DNA of 64,000 nt, taken from NCBI RefSeq assembly GCF_033115175.1, contig NC_084835.1, forward strand, positions 26,121,858 through 26,185,857, in the 5' to 3' direction. Each line of letters begins with the position of its first letter. Within the stretch, counting starts at the first letter, position 1. This document shows positions 12,081 through 24,918 of this stretch, piece by piece. The stretch comes from Lepus europaeus (lineage: Eukaryota > Chordata > Mammalia > Lagomorpha > Leporidae). The notes beneath the pieces were generated by a model. The model saw only the letters and a program-made list of their open reading frames with translations, made no database searches and was not told the origin of the DNA. The translations under genes and the position numbers were made by a program.

Positions 12081-12635
12081 ACCCCGTCCAGCCCCTTGAC
12101 ACTTCCCTCACGCCCCCCGCCCTCTTTATGCCCTTCCTCTCGGTTCTGTCCAGTGCTGGCTGTGGGGCCTGATCCCGGGGCAGTCCATGCCTCAGCGACC
12201 CAGGGCTCCGCTGGCCGCCCCGTCCTTGGGTTTGGGGGCCTGGGGACCCGGAGAAAGTCCAGATCTTTCCGAGTCCTCCCGGCCTGAATGAATGACCGTG
12301 GCCTCTTCCCCATGCTCACGTCTGCACCTGAGTGTGTGCTGCGAATCGGCCTCCCGAACCTGTTCCTGACTTGTTCCTCATCCTTCCCTCCCCTTGGTTA
12401 TTAACTGTCAGTGTTCATTGGGGGGTGCTTTAGTGTACAGCCGGGGAGGGTAGGAGGCCTGGAGGCCTGAGTAGAGTGTAGTCCCCAGTCCACATCAGCG
12501 CTGTCCTTAGACATTTTTCGAGTGAGGTGTGTATCCCCGGGTACCCTTGGTGTGGACCGCAGGGGACGCCTGAACGCAGTGAGCCTGCGGTGCTGTTTGC
12601 CTGATGAGCAAGTGTTGACGGCCCTCTTTCTACAG

Positions 12636-12855
12636 GAGCCAGCACACTCCCTGGACATGGAGACCGTTGTGCGCCGCTGCCCGTTCTTATCTCGAGTGCC
12701 CCAGGCCTTTCTGCAGAAGGCAGGCAAATCCCTGTTGTTCTATGCGCAAAACTGCCCCAAGATGATGGAGGCTGGGGCCAAGCCAGCCCCTCGGGCCCTG
12801 TCCACTTCTGCGGGGCACTGCCAGCAGATCAAAGAAACCCCTCCGGCCAGTGAGA
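12636..12855 (+). CDS. ALAS1: ALAS1 exon 2 (first coding exon)
   Basis: The acceptor is TCTTTCTACAG. ATG is at 12657-12659, and the donor is GTAAG at 12856. It encodes residues 1-66 plus one base: the mitochondrial presequence and the first two haem regulatory motifs. Confidence 0.94.
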
Positions 12856-15800
12856 GTAAGTGGCGGCGAAGGGGCGGTGGGCATGCGTGAGCCTCAGCAC
12901 TGGCCAGAGGCAGGTCAGTGCGCACGGTGCTGAGTGCGTCTAAGGGCTGGGCTGTGGGCACTGGGTAGCTCAAGTAACGTTGCCCTAACCCCACCAAGTA
13001 GGCACTTCCAGTTTTCCCATCTTTAAAGATGAGACTGGCCAGCGCTCCATATTACAGGTCTCTTCTGGCTTGGTTTTAGCGTTTCAGCGTTTCCTCTGTG
13101 CCTCATTTGCATAAACATTAAATTAGCATGCTGTGTTCCAGCCTCTCCTTCATTAAATGTTTGACCTTTGACCTTTGGCTTTTAAAGTTGTGATTTTTTT
13201 TCTTGAAAAAAATTGTGTTGTAAAATGCACGCAACATAAAATTGATCACCTCAAGCATTTTTGAGCATGGTTGCGTGGTGGCAGGTACATTCACATTGCG
13301 CCATGCCCACCAACCCCTTACAGAACTTTGTCTTCCCAGAGTGAAACTTTGGCAACCACTGTTTTACTTTCTGTCTAAATGAATTAGGCTACTCTAGGTA
13401 CCTATAGTATTTGTTAATTTTTTTTAAAACACAGATATCCTTATTTTTTTTATAAATCCTTTGTTTTATTTGTAATAAAGAGAGCGTAGATGACTTTAGT
13501 TTCTATTTGGTGTGCCAGGAAAGGATAAAGCTTTTCCAATTTCACTTAATCCTAGGGAATATTTTACCTTCTGTTAGGTGTGTTTTCTGGGTGTGAACTT
13601 GGAAGAAAGGAATGTTTGTTTTTTTTCTGTAAGTAGAAAGGATTTAATCCTTTGGAGGATTAGTTTCAGGAATTAGCTTTGTCTTTTTTGCCAAAATGTT
13701 TGTAAATTGTAAGGCTCGTCTCTTTTTCTTTTCCCAGACTTGCTCTAACAAATATGTGTTGTACTTGCAATTGATGAAATTAACTTCAAAGTAAATTTTT
13801 TTGCTTTCATTTATAGAAGATTTTAATGAAAACCATTGCAACACCTTGCCCAATGTAGGAAAGACTAGCCACTGAGTAACAGTGTTCCAGAATGTGCAGG
13901 ATTTTCTAGAAGGAAGGGGAACAAATTTTCTTAAAGGGAATGGGAAATCTTAGATGAGACTTAGGTAAGGTAGGTAATGGTGATATACGTGTGGTTTTTT
14001 TCTTAGCATACTGGTAGTTGGAACTCCATCAGACAGCAACCTGGAGACCTGCATTTTAGTCTAATTTCTTTTATTCAGAAGAAAGTTAGTAGTTTTCATG
14101 TTAAGCAACAGCAGGCTTCTTTGTCAAGAATCTGCTTAGAAGATGTGAGTAAAGAATTGTGTGAATACTTCGAACACCCTGAGAGACACTGTCCTCTCCT
14201 GACACAGGCTGAATGTGCTTGGGGTAGAATTTACTGGGAATGATCCAACTTGAGCACTCAGAGTTGTCTAAAAATAGAAAATAGTACCTTTATTATTTTT
14301 TATTATCATGGGCTGTGAGGTAATTGGAATTGCCAAGTAAGTCTTTATAGGGACATTATTTCCAGTGAGAAATAAAAAAAATAGTGAGATTAACAAAACC
14401 TAATAAAAACAAATTTATGTTTGGATTGCGGGGTGGAATAAGCATAAAGTTTATCTTTGGGGCAATAAGAGGAAAAACATTAGTGGGCTTTCTTGTATGT
14501 TGTGCAACCAGATCTGATGGTTCACTTTTTCCATTTCCTCCGTCAGAAGACAAAACTGCCCAAGCTGAGGTCCAGCAGGCTCCAGCCAGCTCCCAGCGGC
14601 CTGCAGATGGCACACAGCTTCCGTCTGGACACCCCTCCCCAGCCTCGAGCCAGGGCGCTGGGAGCAAGTGCCCTTTCCTGGCAGCACAGATGAGCCAGGG
14701 GGGCAGCAGTGTCGTCCGCAAAGCCAGCCTGGAGCTCCAGGAGGACGTGCAGGAAATGCATGCCGTGAGGAAAGGTAGCGGCCGAGGCGGCAGCCCCTGG
14801 GAAGGGTGGGCGGGCCTTTGGCTCTCTGCGACCCTCAGATTTGCGTCTGTGCTATTATTAGGATGGTATTTGTGTAAACACCTTCCCTTTTAGGATCAGG
14901 GAGGAAGATCCTCCAGATAGACAGTTAGAGGACTGTTAGAAAATGTGGGACTTTCTTTCTGGTAGGTGTGTAGGATGTGACCAGCTTTTGTAGTCCTGAG
15001 CCGCTACCAGTTACCTTGGTCCCTTTGGTCTTCCCCCAGTCCGGTAGGATGAAAGGTAAAACCCAGTGGTGTAGTGCAGGTCTGTGGGCGCCCCATGGTC
15101 TTTGAGTGGCAACCTGAATTCCGTCTCTGACTGCACCCACATAGCACCCAAGGTACCCACCCCACGAAAGTCTCATCATCAAAAATGATGCAGTAAAAAT
15201 TATTTTCCTTGCAGAAAACTGAGGTTAGGACAGGGGGCCTGGGTAGAGTGAGAATGTGTCCAACCAGCTACAAAGCTTTGAACTTCAGTGTTCATTAAAG
15301 CTGGCTGGTAGGGGCTGGACTGTGGCATACCAAGTAAAGCCACCACCTGCAACATGGGCATCCCATATGGGTGCCAGTTCGTGTCCCGGCTGCTCAACTT
15401 CTAATCCAGCTCCCTGCTAATGGCTTGGGAAAGCAGCAGCGGATGGTCCAAGTACTTGGACCACTGCACCCACTTGAGAGACCTAGATGAAGTTCCTGGC
15501 TCCTGCCTTCAGCCTGGCCCAGTGCTGGCTGTTGTAGCTATCCGGGAAGTAAATAAGCAGATAGAAGATCTCTCTCTTCCTCTCTCTCTCCTTCTGTAAC
15601 TCTGACTTTCAAAAAAAATACATTGTTTAAAAAATTTTTCAAATATTTAAATAAAGCGGGCTGGTAGCTTTAGACACAAAACAGTGCCAAGAGCTGATTG
15701 TTACAATAACTAAAATAGAAGAGATGCTTGACATACTCAGTTACAAATAACGGCTATGATCAGCTTTTTGAGTGAACCAGGCTGTAAGCCATTTTGACAG

Positions 15801-18800
15801 CAAAGGAGAATGCCAGTTCCATTGGCCACCTGTTGGCTTTTGTCGCAGAGGTTGCCCAAGGCTCAGTGAACACGAGTGTGATTAGCGTGAAGACTGATGG
15901 AGAGGACCCCAGTGGACTGCTGAAGAACTTCCAGGATATTATGCGAAAGCAAAGACCCGAAAAAGTGTCTCACCTTCTTCAAGATAACTTGCCAAAATGT
16001 AAGTCTCATCACCGTTCACTGATGTGGGAGAGAGTTTCACACTTACACGTACATCAGACATGAAGCTGCACAGGGAGTGGAGGGTTGAAAGCCACGGCCC
16101 TCGCTTGAGCAGCCAGGTGCTTTTGGTTGTGGTGACTGCACGTGCTACTGGTAGCCTGCCCTCTCCCTCTTCACACCTACCTGCCACCCTCCGGGCAGTG
16201 CCAGGTGCTTGACGTGGATGGCCTCATTTACCCTCACAGGGTGAGGGCACCGAGTAACTGGCCCGGAATCTCCTTGCTGCTCAGTGGCCATGCTGGGATT
16301 TGAACTCAGGTCTGTCTTTGACTGAACCCAGATTCTGAGCAAGATGGCTTCTTAACCATTAGATTGTGCTGTGTTTCCTTTGGTTTTTAGCTGTTTCCAC
16401 TTTTCAGTATGATCGTTTCTTTGAGAAGAAAATTGATGAGAAAAAGAATGACCACACCTACCGAGTTTTTAAAACCGTGAACCGGAGGGCACACATCTTC
16501 CCCATGGCAGATGACTATTCGGACTCTCTCATCACCAAAAAGCAGGTGTCGGTCTGGTGCAGTAACGACTACCTAGGCATGAGTCGCCACCCGCGGGTGT
16601 GTGCGGCAGTTATGTAAGTAGCTCCCGACTTGAGATACCACTGGCATTCTTTGGCAAAGCACTGATGATTTATAGCTGTTGGATCTTGTGTGTGGGGATT
16701 CTTGCAACAGCTCAAAATGTGCCAGAGCAAAATTCTCTTCTTCACTTTTGAAAATACCTACAGATCACTTTTTTTTAAAGTTTATTTGTGTATTTTTAAA
16801 TTTTATTTGAAAACCAAACCATCAGAAAGAGTGATAGATCTTCCATCTGCTGGTTACTCCCCATATGCCTGTAACAGCCAGGGCTGGGCCAGGCCAAAGC
16901 CGGGAGCCTGGAGCTAGGAGCCAGGAACTCCATCTGAGTTTCCCATGTGGGAGGCAGGGACCCAAGCACTTGAACTATCGTCTGCTGCCTCCTAGCATGC
17001 ACATCAGCAGGAAGCTGGTTGGGAAATGGTGTCAGAACTCAGTCCCAGGCACCCGGATATGGGATGCAGGTGTCCCAAGTGGTAGCTTAACCTGCTGCAC
17101 CACAGTGCCCACCCCAGAGGTTGCTTTTAATGAAATTATGATGTGCAGGTGCTGGTGGAGCCTCAAAGTGAGGGTTCCAGCTTATGGGCCCAGTGCTCTT
17201 CCTGCCACTCCACAAGTAACTGTGCATTGAATACCAGGAAATCTTGCAGAGACAGCCTTGGTGGATGCAGGTGAAGAAATACAAATCCAGCACACCTGAG
17301 GAAAAGCTAGGTACAAAGACATGTTTGGTGGGGGCGTTATGGCACATTGGGTTAAGCTGCCACTTGGGACACCTGCATCCCATATCAGAGTCCCTGGCTA
17401 ATCTTCCAAATCAGCTTCCTGCTAACACAGCTGGGAGCTGAGCAGATGATAGGTCCAGTAGCTGAATCTGTAGTAGAATTCCAGCTGTATCGGAGACTCA
17501 GATGGAGTTCCTGGCTCCTAGCTTATGACTGGCTCAGTGCTGGCTGTTGCAGGCATCTGGGGAGTGAACCAGCAGGTGGAAGATCTATGTCTCTCCCTCT
17601 CTTTCACTGTGCCTTTCAAATAAATAGGTAGATCTTAAAAAAAAAAAAAAAAAAAAGGAAGAAAACAAGCCATGTTAGGGAGCAGGCATTTAGCCTAATG
17701 GTTAAGTTGTCTATGTCCCACATCAGAGTACCTGGATTCAGTTACCACCTCGGCCCCTGACTGCAGCTTCCCGCTGGCTCATGCCCTGAGAAGCAATGGT
17801 GTAATAGTTGGTCAAGTGGCTGGGTTCCTGCCTCCCTCTTGGGAGAACTGGGTTGAGTTCTCAGCTCTTGGCCGTTGTGGGCATGTGGCGAGCTCTTCTA
17901 TCTGTACGAAGGGACATGTTAACAAGGCTGGCAGATCCCATCCTCCATGTCCCCCAGGAGGAGTGCCAGGGCTGCCAGGGCTTGAGAGAGTTGCTTGCCA
18001 AACCCTCAGAGGCTTGCTAACAAGAGTCCTGTCCAAGATTCAGTGTAGATATTCAAGGATACTTCTAAAAGTTCACAGAAAATTGAATTAAAAGAAGTTT
18101 ATCTTGGTGCAAAAAATGTTGAAATCCATGTATACAAAGGGTCTTTAAAAAGTTCATAGAGGGGCTGGTGCTGTGGCTTAGCAGGCTGAGCCTCCGCCTG
18201 AGGTGAGACAGAAAGATCTTCCATCTGCTGGTTTGCTCCCCAGGTGACCACAGTGGCTAGAGCTGAACCAGGTGGAAGCCAGGAGGCTCCCACATGGGTG
18301 CAGGATCCCGAGCGCTTGGGCCATCTGCTGCTTTTCCCAGGCCATTGACCGGGAGCTGGATCGGAAGTGGAGCAGCCAGGATATAAACAGATGGATGCCG
18401 GTGTCGCAGTTGGAGGCTTTACCCACTATGCCACAATGCTGGCCCCGGTTGCTGGTTCTTAAGATGCTGTGTTGTTAGCAAGAATCATGTTTCCTAGGGT
18501 GGGTATTTGGCCTGGTGGTTAAGACTGGGAAACCCACATCCCGCTTAGCGTACCTGGGTTGAGTTCCTGGCTCTGGCTCGAGAGTCCAGCTGCCTGCTCC
18601 TGCAGACCCTGGGAGGTGATGGTGATGCCTCAAGTGATTGGGTTTCTGCCACCTGTGTGGGAGACCTGGATGGAGTTCTCAGGTCCTGGCTTGGGCCTGC
18701 CCTAGTCCTGGCTGTTGCAGGCATCTGGGGAGTGAACCAGAAGATGGAAGCTCTGCCTGTCTCCTGGCTTTCAAATAAATACATAAATATTTTTAAAAGA

Positions 18801-21800
18801 ATGGTGTTTCCCAGAGGAAGGAAACCTCACAACAGAGTAACTTGGCCTGTTCAAAGTACTTACCTACCTCACAGTGAGCACTGTTCTGATGATCCCTGCA
18901 GATCTGTCATCACCCCAGTGGGACACCTTGTCCCACCTGGCTTGAAGGTGAAGTCAGTGAAAAGCTCTGGCCGCAGGTTCACAGTGAGAGTACCTGGCTT
19001 AACCTAAGTGCCAGTCTCCTGGGTCCTAGAAAGATCAGTTCACAGTTCACACAGTGTCTGGAACCATGAGCTTTATTTTCTGTGTGTTTTGTTTTTCATA
19101 AAACAGGGACACTTTAAAACAACATGGTGCTGGGGCAGGTGGCACGAGGAATATTTCTGGAACTAGTAAATTCCACGTTGATCTCGAGCGGGAGCTGGCT
19201 GATCTGCATGGGAAAGATGCGGCCCTCTTGTTTTCCTCGTGTTTTGTGGCCAACGACTCAACCCTGTTCACCCTGGCTAAGATGATGCCAGGTAAGGAAG
19301 CCAGGCCTGAGTGCCTTAGAGCTTTGGGGGTTTCTTAGTAATAAGAATATTGAGAAGAAAGCAAGCTTATCAGAACCTCTCAGGTGAGGGTGATGGTCGC
19401 ACCTGGGACATTTGTTCTTGGGTCGAGTGTGAAATGCTAACTGCGCCTAATGAGTTCCATTAGAACGCGATTCCAGGAAGATCCAAAGTTGAAAGGTCAC
19501 ATCCTTAAGCTAATGGCCCCAGGTGTGCTTTGTGTTCTAAGACCCTTTGGAAAAATCTCTTAATGGTTTTGTTAGTTATCTTGTGATTGATTTTGGAGGA
19601 AAAGCAGATGAATTGCCTGCCACAGGACTTTTGCACCCCTTTGGGCCTCCTTAGAGAAGACGCACAAGCCCGTTATTTTGTCGTAAAGAACCTGGCACGT
19701 GATGTGTTTTTCCTGCTGGGCATTTTCAGGGGCAGACAATGCTGTCTCTGTCTAGGAAACAACCTGTCGTTGGTGCTCATGGCAAATAAATAGCATTTCT
19801 GTCACGGTAGGCTGTGAGATCTACTCCGATTCTGGGAACCATGCCTCCATGATCCAGGGCATCCGCAACAGCCGAGTGCCAAAGTACATCTTCCGCCACA
19901 ACGACGCCGGCCACCTCAGGGAGCTGCTGCGGCGGGCCGACCCCGCGCTGCCCAAGATCGTGGCGTTTGAAACCGTGCACTCGATGGACGGTAAGTCTGA
20001 ACAGAGGCACAGCGGGGCCTGAGATGAAGACCCAGGCCTGCGCTGCTCGGGAAGCTGTTCCATTTTGCTTTTGCATTTTATTTTCCCTTCACTCCCTGCT
20101 AGGATTCTGTAATTGGTGGATATTGTATAGGTTTGGGTGACTCTGGGTTTTCTACTCTGGCTGTAGGGTCTTAGAAGACCCCAAGATAACTTAGAAACTG
20201 AGGGAGGCTCATTTCCTTCCCAGTATTAAAAAAAAGACCTGAGGGTGTTAAGTTGCTTTGTTCTGTCTCTAACCAAGAGAAATTTCTGAAATGCAAGCTC
20301 TGCAGAGTAGCCTCTGTCCTCCCTTAGGAGCAGTGTGCCCCCTGGAAGAACTGTGTGATGTGGCCCATGAGTTTGGAGCAATCACCTTCGTGGATGAGGT
20401 CCACGCAGTGGGGCTGTATGGGGCTCGAGGTGGAGGAATTGGTGATCGGGACGGAGTCATGCCAAAAATGGACATCATTTCTGGAACTCTTGGTATGTAC
20501 ATGGGGCACACTGCCCTCACGAGGCCAGAGATGGCCTGGGGATTGGGATCTATTGAGGAGGCATAAAGCCTCGGCCCCCTTTTTGAGTGTTTTTCTGTCC
20601 CAGAGAGTGGTGACCCAGCTTAGAGTCCCACAGCTAAACACTACAGAGATATCCCTTAGCCACCTGAGCACACCCCAGATGTATTTGGGGCTCTAGCTGC
20701 ATGCCATGCAAGAGTCTTGACTCTGTTTGTTCCCCTAAGTTATTTATTGATGAGAGAGACACAGAGCTCTGACCCGCATTCACTCCCCAAATGTCTGCTG
20801 AGGCCGAGGCTGGGCTGGGCTGGGCTGGGGCCAGAGCCGGGAGCCAGGAACTCAACCCAGGTTTCCCACGTGGGTGGCAGAAGCTTGAGCCATCTCTGCT
20901 TTCTCCCAGGGTGTGCATTAGCAGGAAGCTGGAACTGAGAGTCAGCCAGGAATCAAACCCAGGAGCTCCGACGTGGGACGTAGGTGTCTTTAACTTTTCA
21001 ACTGAATGTCCACACTCGTGCCCCTCAGTTAAAAAGAAAAAAGAACTGTGCTGTTTCTCTGCCAGAGCAGCTGTTAGGCTCAGGCATTTTAAGGTGCTGA
21101 GCTCTGCCGAGCACAGGCAGTGTCTCCGCCTGGCCTGGCCTGGCCCTTCTCTGCCCCTCGTCATACAGAAGAGATGCTTCACAGCTGCCGGGAGTCCTGA
21201 CGGGGCCTGTGCTGTCTGGACTGAAGTACTGCGGGCCTACCTCCCTGTCCTGTGATCTTGGGTTGGTGCTGACCCCTGCACTTCTGTTTCCTTAGTCCAG
21301 TGGAGACACAGTGGGGCCTCCATCAGAAGTTGGTGTGGAGAAGTGAGATCTGGGTTGGTCATCACTCTAGACCTCGTCTCTGCCTTGGAGAGCCCTACAG
21401 AGAGGGACATGTTCGTTATGCACATGGGAGGACTTTTGTAGACCGGCAGAAGTCAGTAGAGCAGTGTTGGCTGAAGCACCAGGGTGTAGCGCTGCCCCGG
21501 GGAAGGCAGGACAGGAGGGAAAGAGCGACCTTGGGCGCTGTCGAGGCTGTGAAAGCCTCGTGAAGGGGCTCTCCTGACCTGGGCTCTTTGAAGGTGCAGC
21601 TGTTGGCAGGGGGGGAAAGGTGGGTCCTGAAATTTTCCACTGTCGGAATTCACACCAGCCCAGCCCTGCCCGTGGTCCCAGCAACAATGTGAATTGCAGG
21701 ACGCACTGTTAAGATCTCAAGTGCTCTTCTGGAGGCCTTAATCCTGAAACTTGAGACACAGAATCGTAAGAAGGACTTGACCAGCCCTGAAAAACAAGTC

Positions 21801-24800
21801 TGGCTCTAATCAGCCCTAACAGGTTCTGAGTTTTCCTATTTATCTCGCAAACACTCATTGTCAGGTTTTGTGCTTACTTAAGTAACCAAAAGAGTTGGTG
21901 GCTTAGCGGGGTTGTGTTCCAGCCCCAGGAGTGACGCGCACGGTGAGAGGATGGTGCGGGCACCACCACTCAGGCCCACCCCGGAGCGCACAGAGCAGGG
22001 GAGATGGAGCTTTGCCACTGACAGCGCGGCTCACCTGGGCAGGAAGGCAGCTAAGGATCAAACGTCGGGAAGAGAGGCGGCAGCTTGATGTTCAGACACA
22101 CTGGACTAGTCACTGGGGTGCTGGCCTGCGTTTGAATCCTGGTCGCACACCGACTTGGCCATGTGATTTGGGCGAGACTCTCTCAACACTTTTCTCAGCT
22201 TTTTCCCTTTAAAAATGGGTAGCCTGGGGCTGGCATTGTGGCACAGCAGGTTAAGCTGCCACCTGCAACACTGGCAGATGTCAAACTGAGTGCCAGTTCC
22301 AGTCCTGGCTTCCAGTCCTGGATCCACTTTGGATGCAGCTCCTGCTAACGCAGCTGGGAAAGCAGCAGAGAAGACGGGGAGGAGATGTAGTGGGTTCACA
22401 GCCCTTGTCTCCTCTGCTGAGGAACAGTGTTTTTGTTTTTCTTGATACTGTTTGCTGAACTCTGTACTCAGCATAGGACCAATCTTATGAGTATAAAGTT
22501 AACTGAAAATAGATCTTTGTGAAAGATAATACGAATGAGAATAGGAGAGGGAGGAGGAGGAAGGGTGGGAGCGTGGATGGGAGGGAGGGTAGGGTGGAAA
22601 GTATCACTATATTCCTAAATCTGTATACATTAAAGACATGAAATTTGTATACCTCAAATAAAAAAAAAAAAAATAGAGCATCCAGCAGTGCCAGCATCCT
22701 GTAAGGGCACTGGTTCGAGTCCTGGCTGCTCCATTTTCAATCCAGTTCCCTGCTAGTGCGCCTGGGAAAGCAGCAGAAGATGGCCCTGGTACTCGGGCCC
22801 CTGCATCTGCGTGGAAGACCCAGAAGAAGCTCCTGGCTTCATCCTGGCCCAGCCCTGGTCGTTGTGACCATTTGGAAAGTGAACCAGCAGATAGATCTCC
22901 ATCTTTGCCTTTTAAATTAAAAAAAAAGGGGGAGCAGGGAGAAGCAAATTCAAGGCTCTGCAGCATCTCGCCACATGCATTTAGAGGCTCTTGCTGTAAT
23001 ACATGGTGCTGTCTCCCCCCAGGCAAAGCCTTCGGCTGTGTAGGAGGGTACATCGCCAGCACAAGCTCACTGATCGATACCGTGAGGTCCTACGCAGCTG
23101 GTTTCATCTTCACTACGTCCCTGCCACCCATGCTGCTGGCTGGAGCCCTGGAGTCTGTGCGGATCTTGAAGAGCGCCGAGGGGCGGGCACTGCGCCGCCA
23201 GCACCAGCGCAACGTCAAGCTCATGAGGCAGATGCTGATGGATGCTGGCCTCCCGGTGGTGCACTGCCCGAGCCACATCATCCCTGTGCGGGTAATGGCC
23301 CGGCTGTGGTGGGACAAGGTGCGAGTGTTCTGGGGTGGGGGCCACAGCGGCAGCCCTCTGCCGTCACTCCACCTTTGGCTGACCTCACAGTGAGAAGGAA
23401 GCCTTTGAATCCCTTGGGCTAGAACCAGTGGTCCCTACTCCAGAGCTCTAACCTTCAGAGTGAGCACAGAGTTTGTATCTGGAAAGTTCTAGAAGTCTGA
23501 GCTTGCCAGCTTTGAAATGTGAGTTTCTATTTAGTAAATTTCAAAATGTTTTGCCTTTCCCACCGTAGGTGGTGGCCTCTTGGTCATCACAGCTGAGTTA
23601 GTATAATTGATGACAGCTGCCATGACCAAAGCTGGGTTACACAAATGAGGGACTTCAAAAGGTTCCTGGAAATATCCCCGAAGCTTCTGAGGCCCCGCCT
23701 GCATCCTGTACAAAGGTCAGCTGGCATGACCAGGAGCGGTGCTTTCCCAGGCGAGGCCTGTCAGCCTATCTGGGCCTCGCTGAAGTGGCAGGTGTCCCAG
23801 CAGTGCTGACCTGACCCCCAGGCTTGTCTGCACCACTCCAGTCTGGTTTCGACCTGAGCCCTGGGGGCCCTATGTTCACCAGAATCTGCTACAACGTGGT
23901 CCATGTCATTCTGATGTTGCCTTCTCCTGCCATCAAACATAGGTCGCAGATGCCGCCAAAAACACAGCAGTCTGTGACGAGCTGATGAGCCGGCACAACA
24001 TCTATGTCCAAGCCATCAACTACCCCACGGTGCCGCGGGGGGAGGAGCTCCTGCGCATCGCACCCACCCCTCACCACACGCCACAGATGATGAGCTACTT
24101 CCTCGGTGAGTACCAGGGAGCTGTTCCAAGCTGTGTGCCCTCTGCTGTTGCTTTTCCCAGGTAGCTTAGCATGCCCTCGGGGCTGCAGGTCTCTGAGCGA
24201 CATTAGCGTTTGGTTCACTGTAAGGGGTGCAGTCATTTGGGCAGCTCCGGGGTAGCCTGCTAATCTGCCTGGTGTTTCCGCGGTGCCCTTGTCCCTGACT
24301 TGAGCCTGCACAGTGACAGCTGTGGCAGGCCTGGGTCTCCACGGCCCTCCAGAGTCTGGTTCACACTTGTCTGTGCCATTGTACTCCCTGACGTCATGTG
24401 GGCCTTGAACTACACACGCCAAACCCCTCTGGTGAGAGTGATTGCTCCATGTTTTGTGCTGCTCATGGCTCTGTACTGCCCCAGCCTCACCTCCTTGTCC
24501 AGCCTAAGGGCAGAGACTCGGGCTGAGGGGGCTTCTAGCCACAGGTTGCCCCTGCCCCAAAGGCATATCACCCTCAGCCCTCCCAAGTCTGCTCAGCTTC
24601 CCTTAGAAGCAGTCAGTCTAGCGGAGCCAGTGTGTGTGGCTGGCGCCGTGGTACAGCAGGTACAGCTGCCACGTGGGATGCCTACATTCCCTCTCAGGGT
24701 GCCTGATCCCAGTCTCAGCTACCCCACGCTTCTGACAGAGCCCCCTGCCGACGGTTCCTGGCTGACATGGGAGACCTGGGTGGAATTCCTGGCTTTGACC

Positions 24801-24883
24801 TGGCCTAACCCCAGCTGTTTGTGGGCATTTGGGGAGTGAAGCAGGAAGTGGATGATCTCTCTGTTGCTCTAGCTTTAAAATTT

Positions 24884-24918
<35 letters not shown>

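Noticed and set aside
10835-12319. Long open frames on both strands over the ALAS1 CpG island (352, 305 and 391 codons)
   Set aside because: CpG-rich DNA has few stop codons. The products are Arg/Pro/Gly-rich with no domain, and they cross the real exon 1 and its donor.
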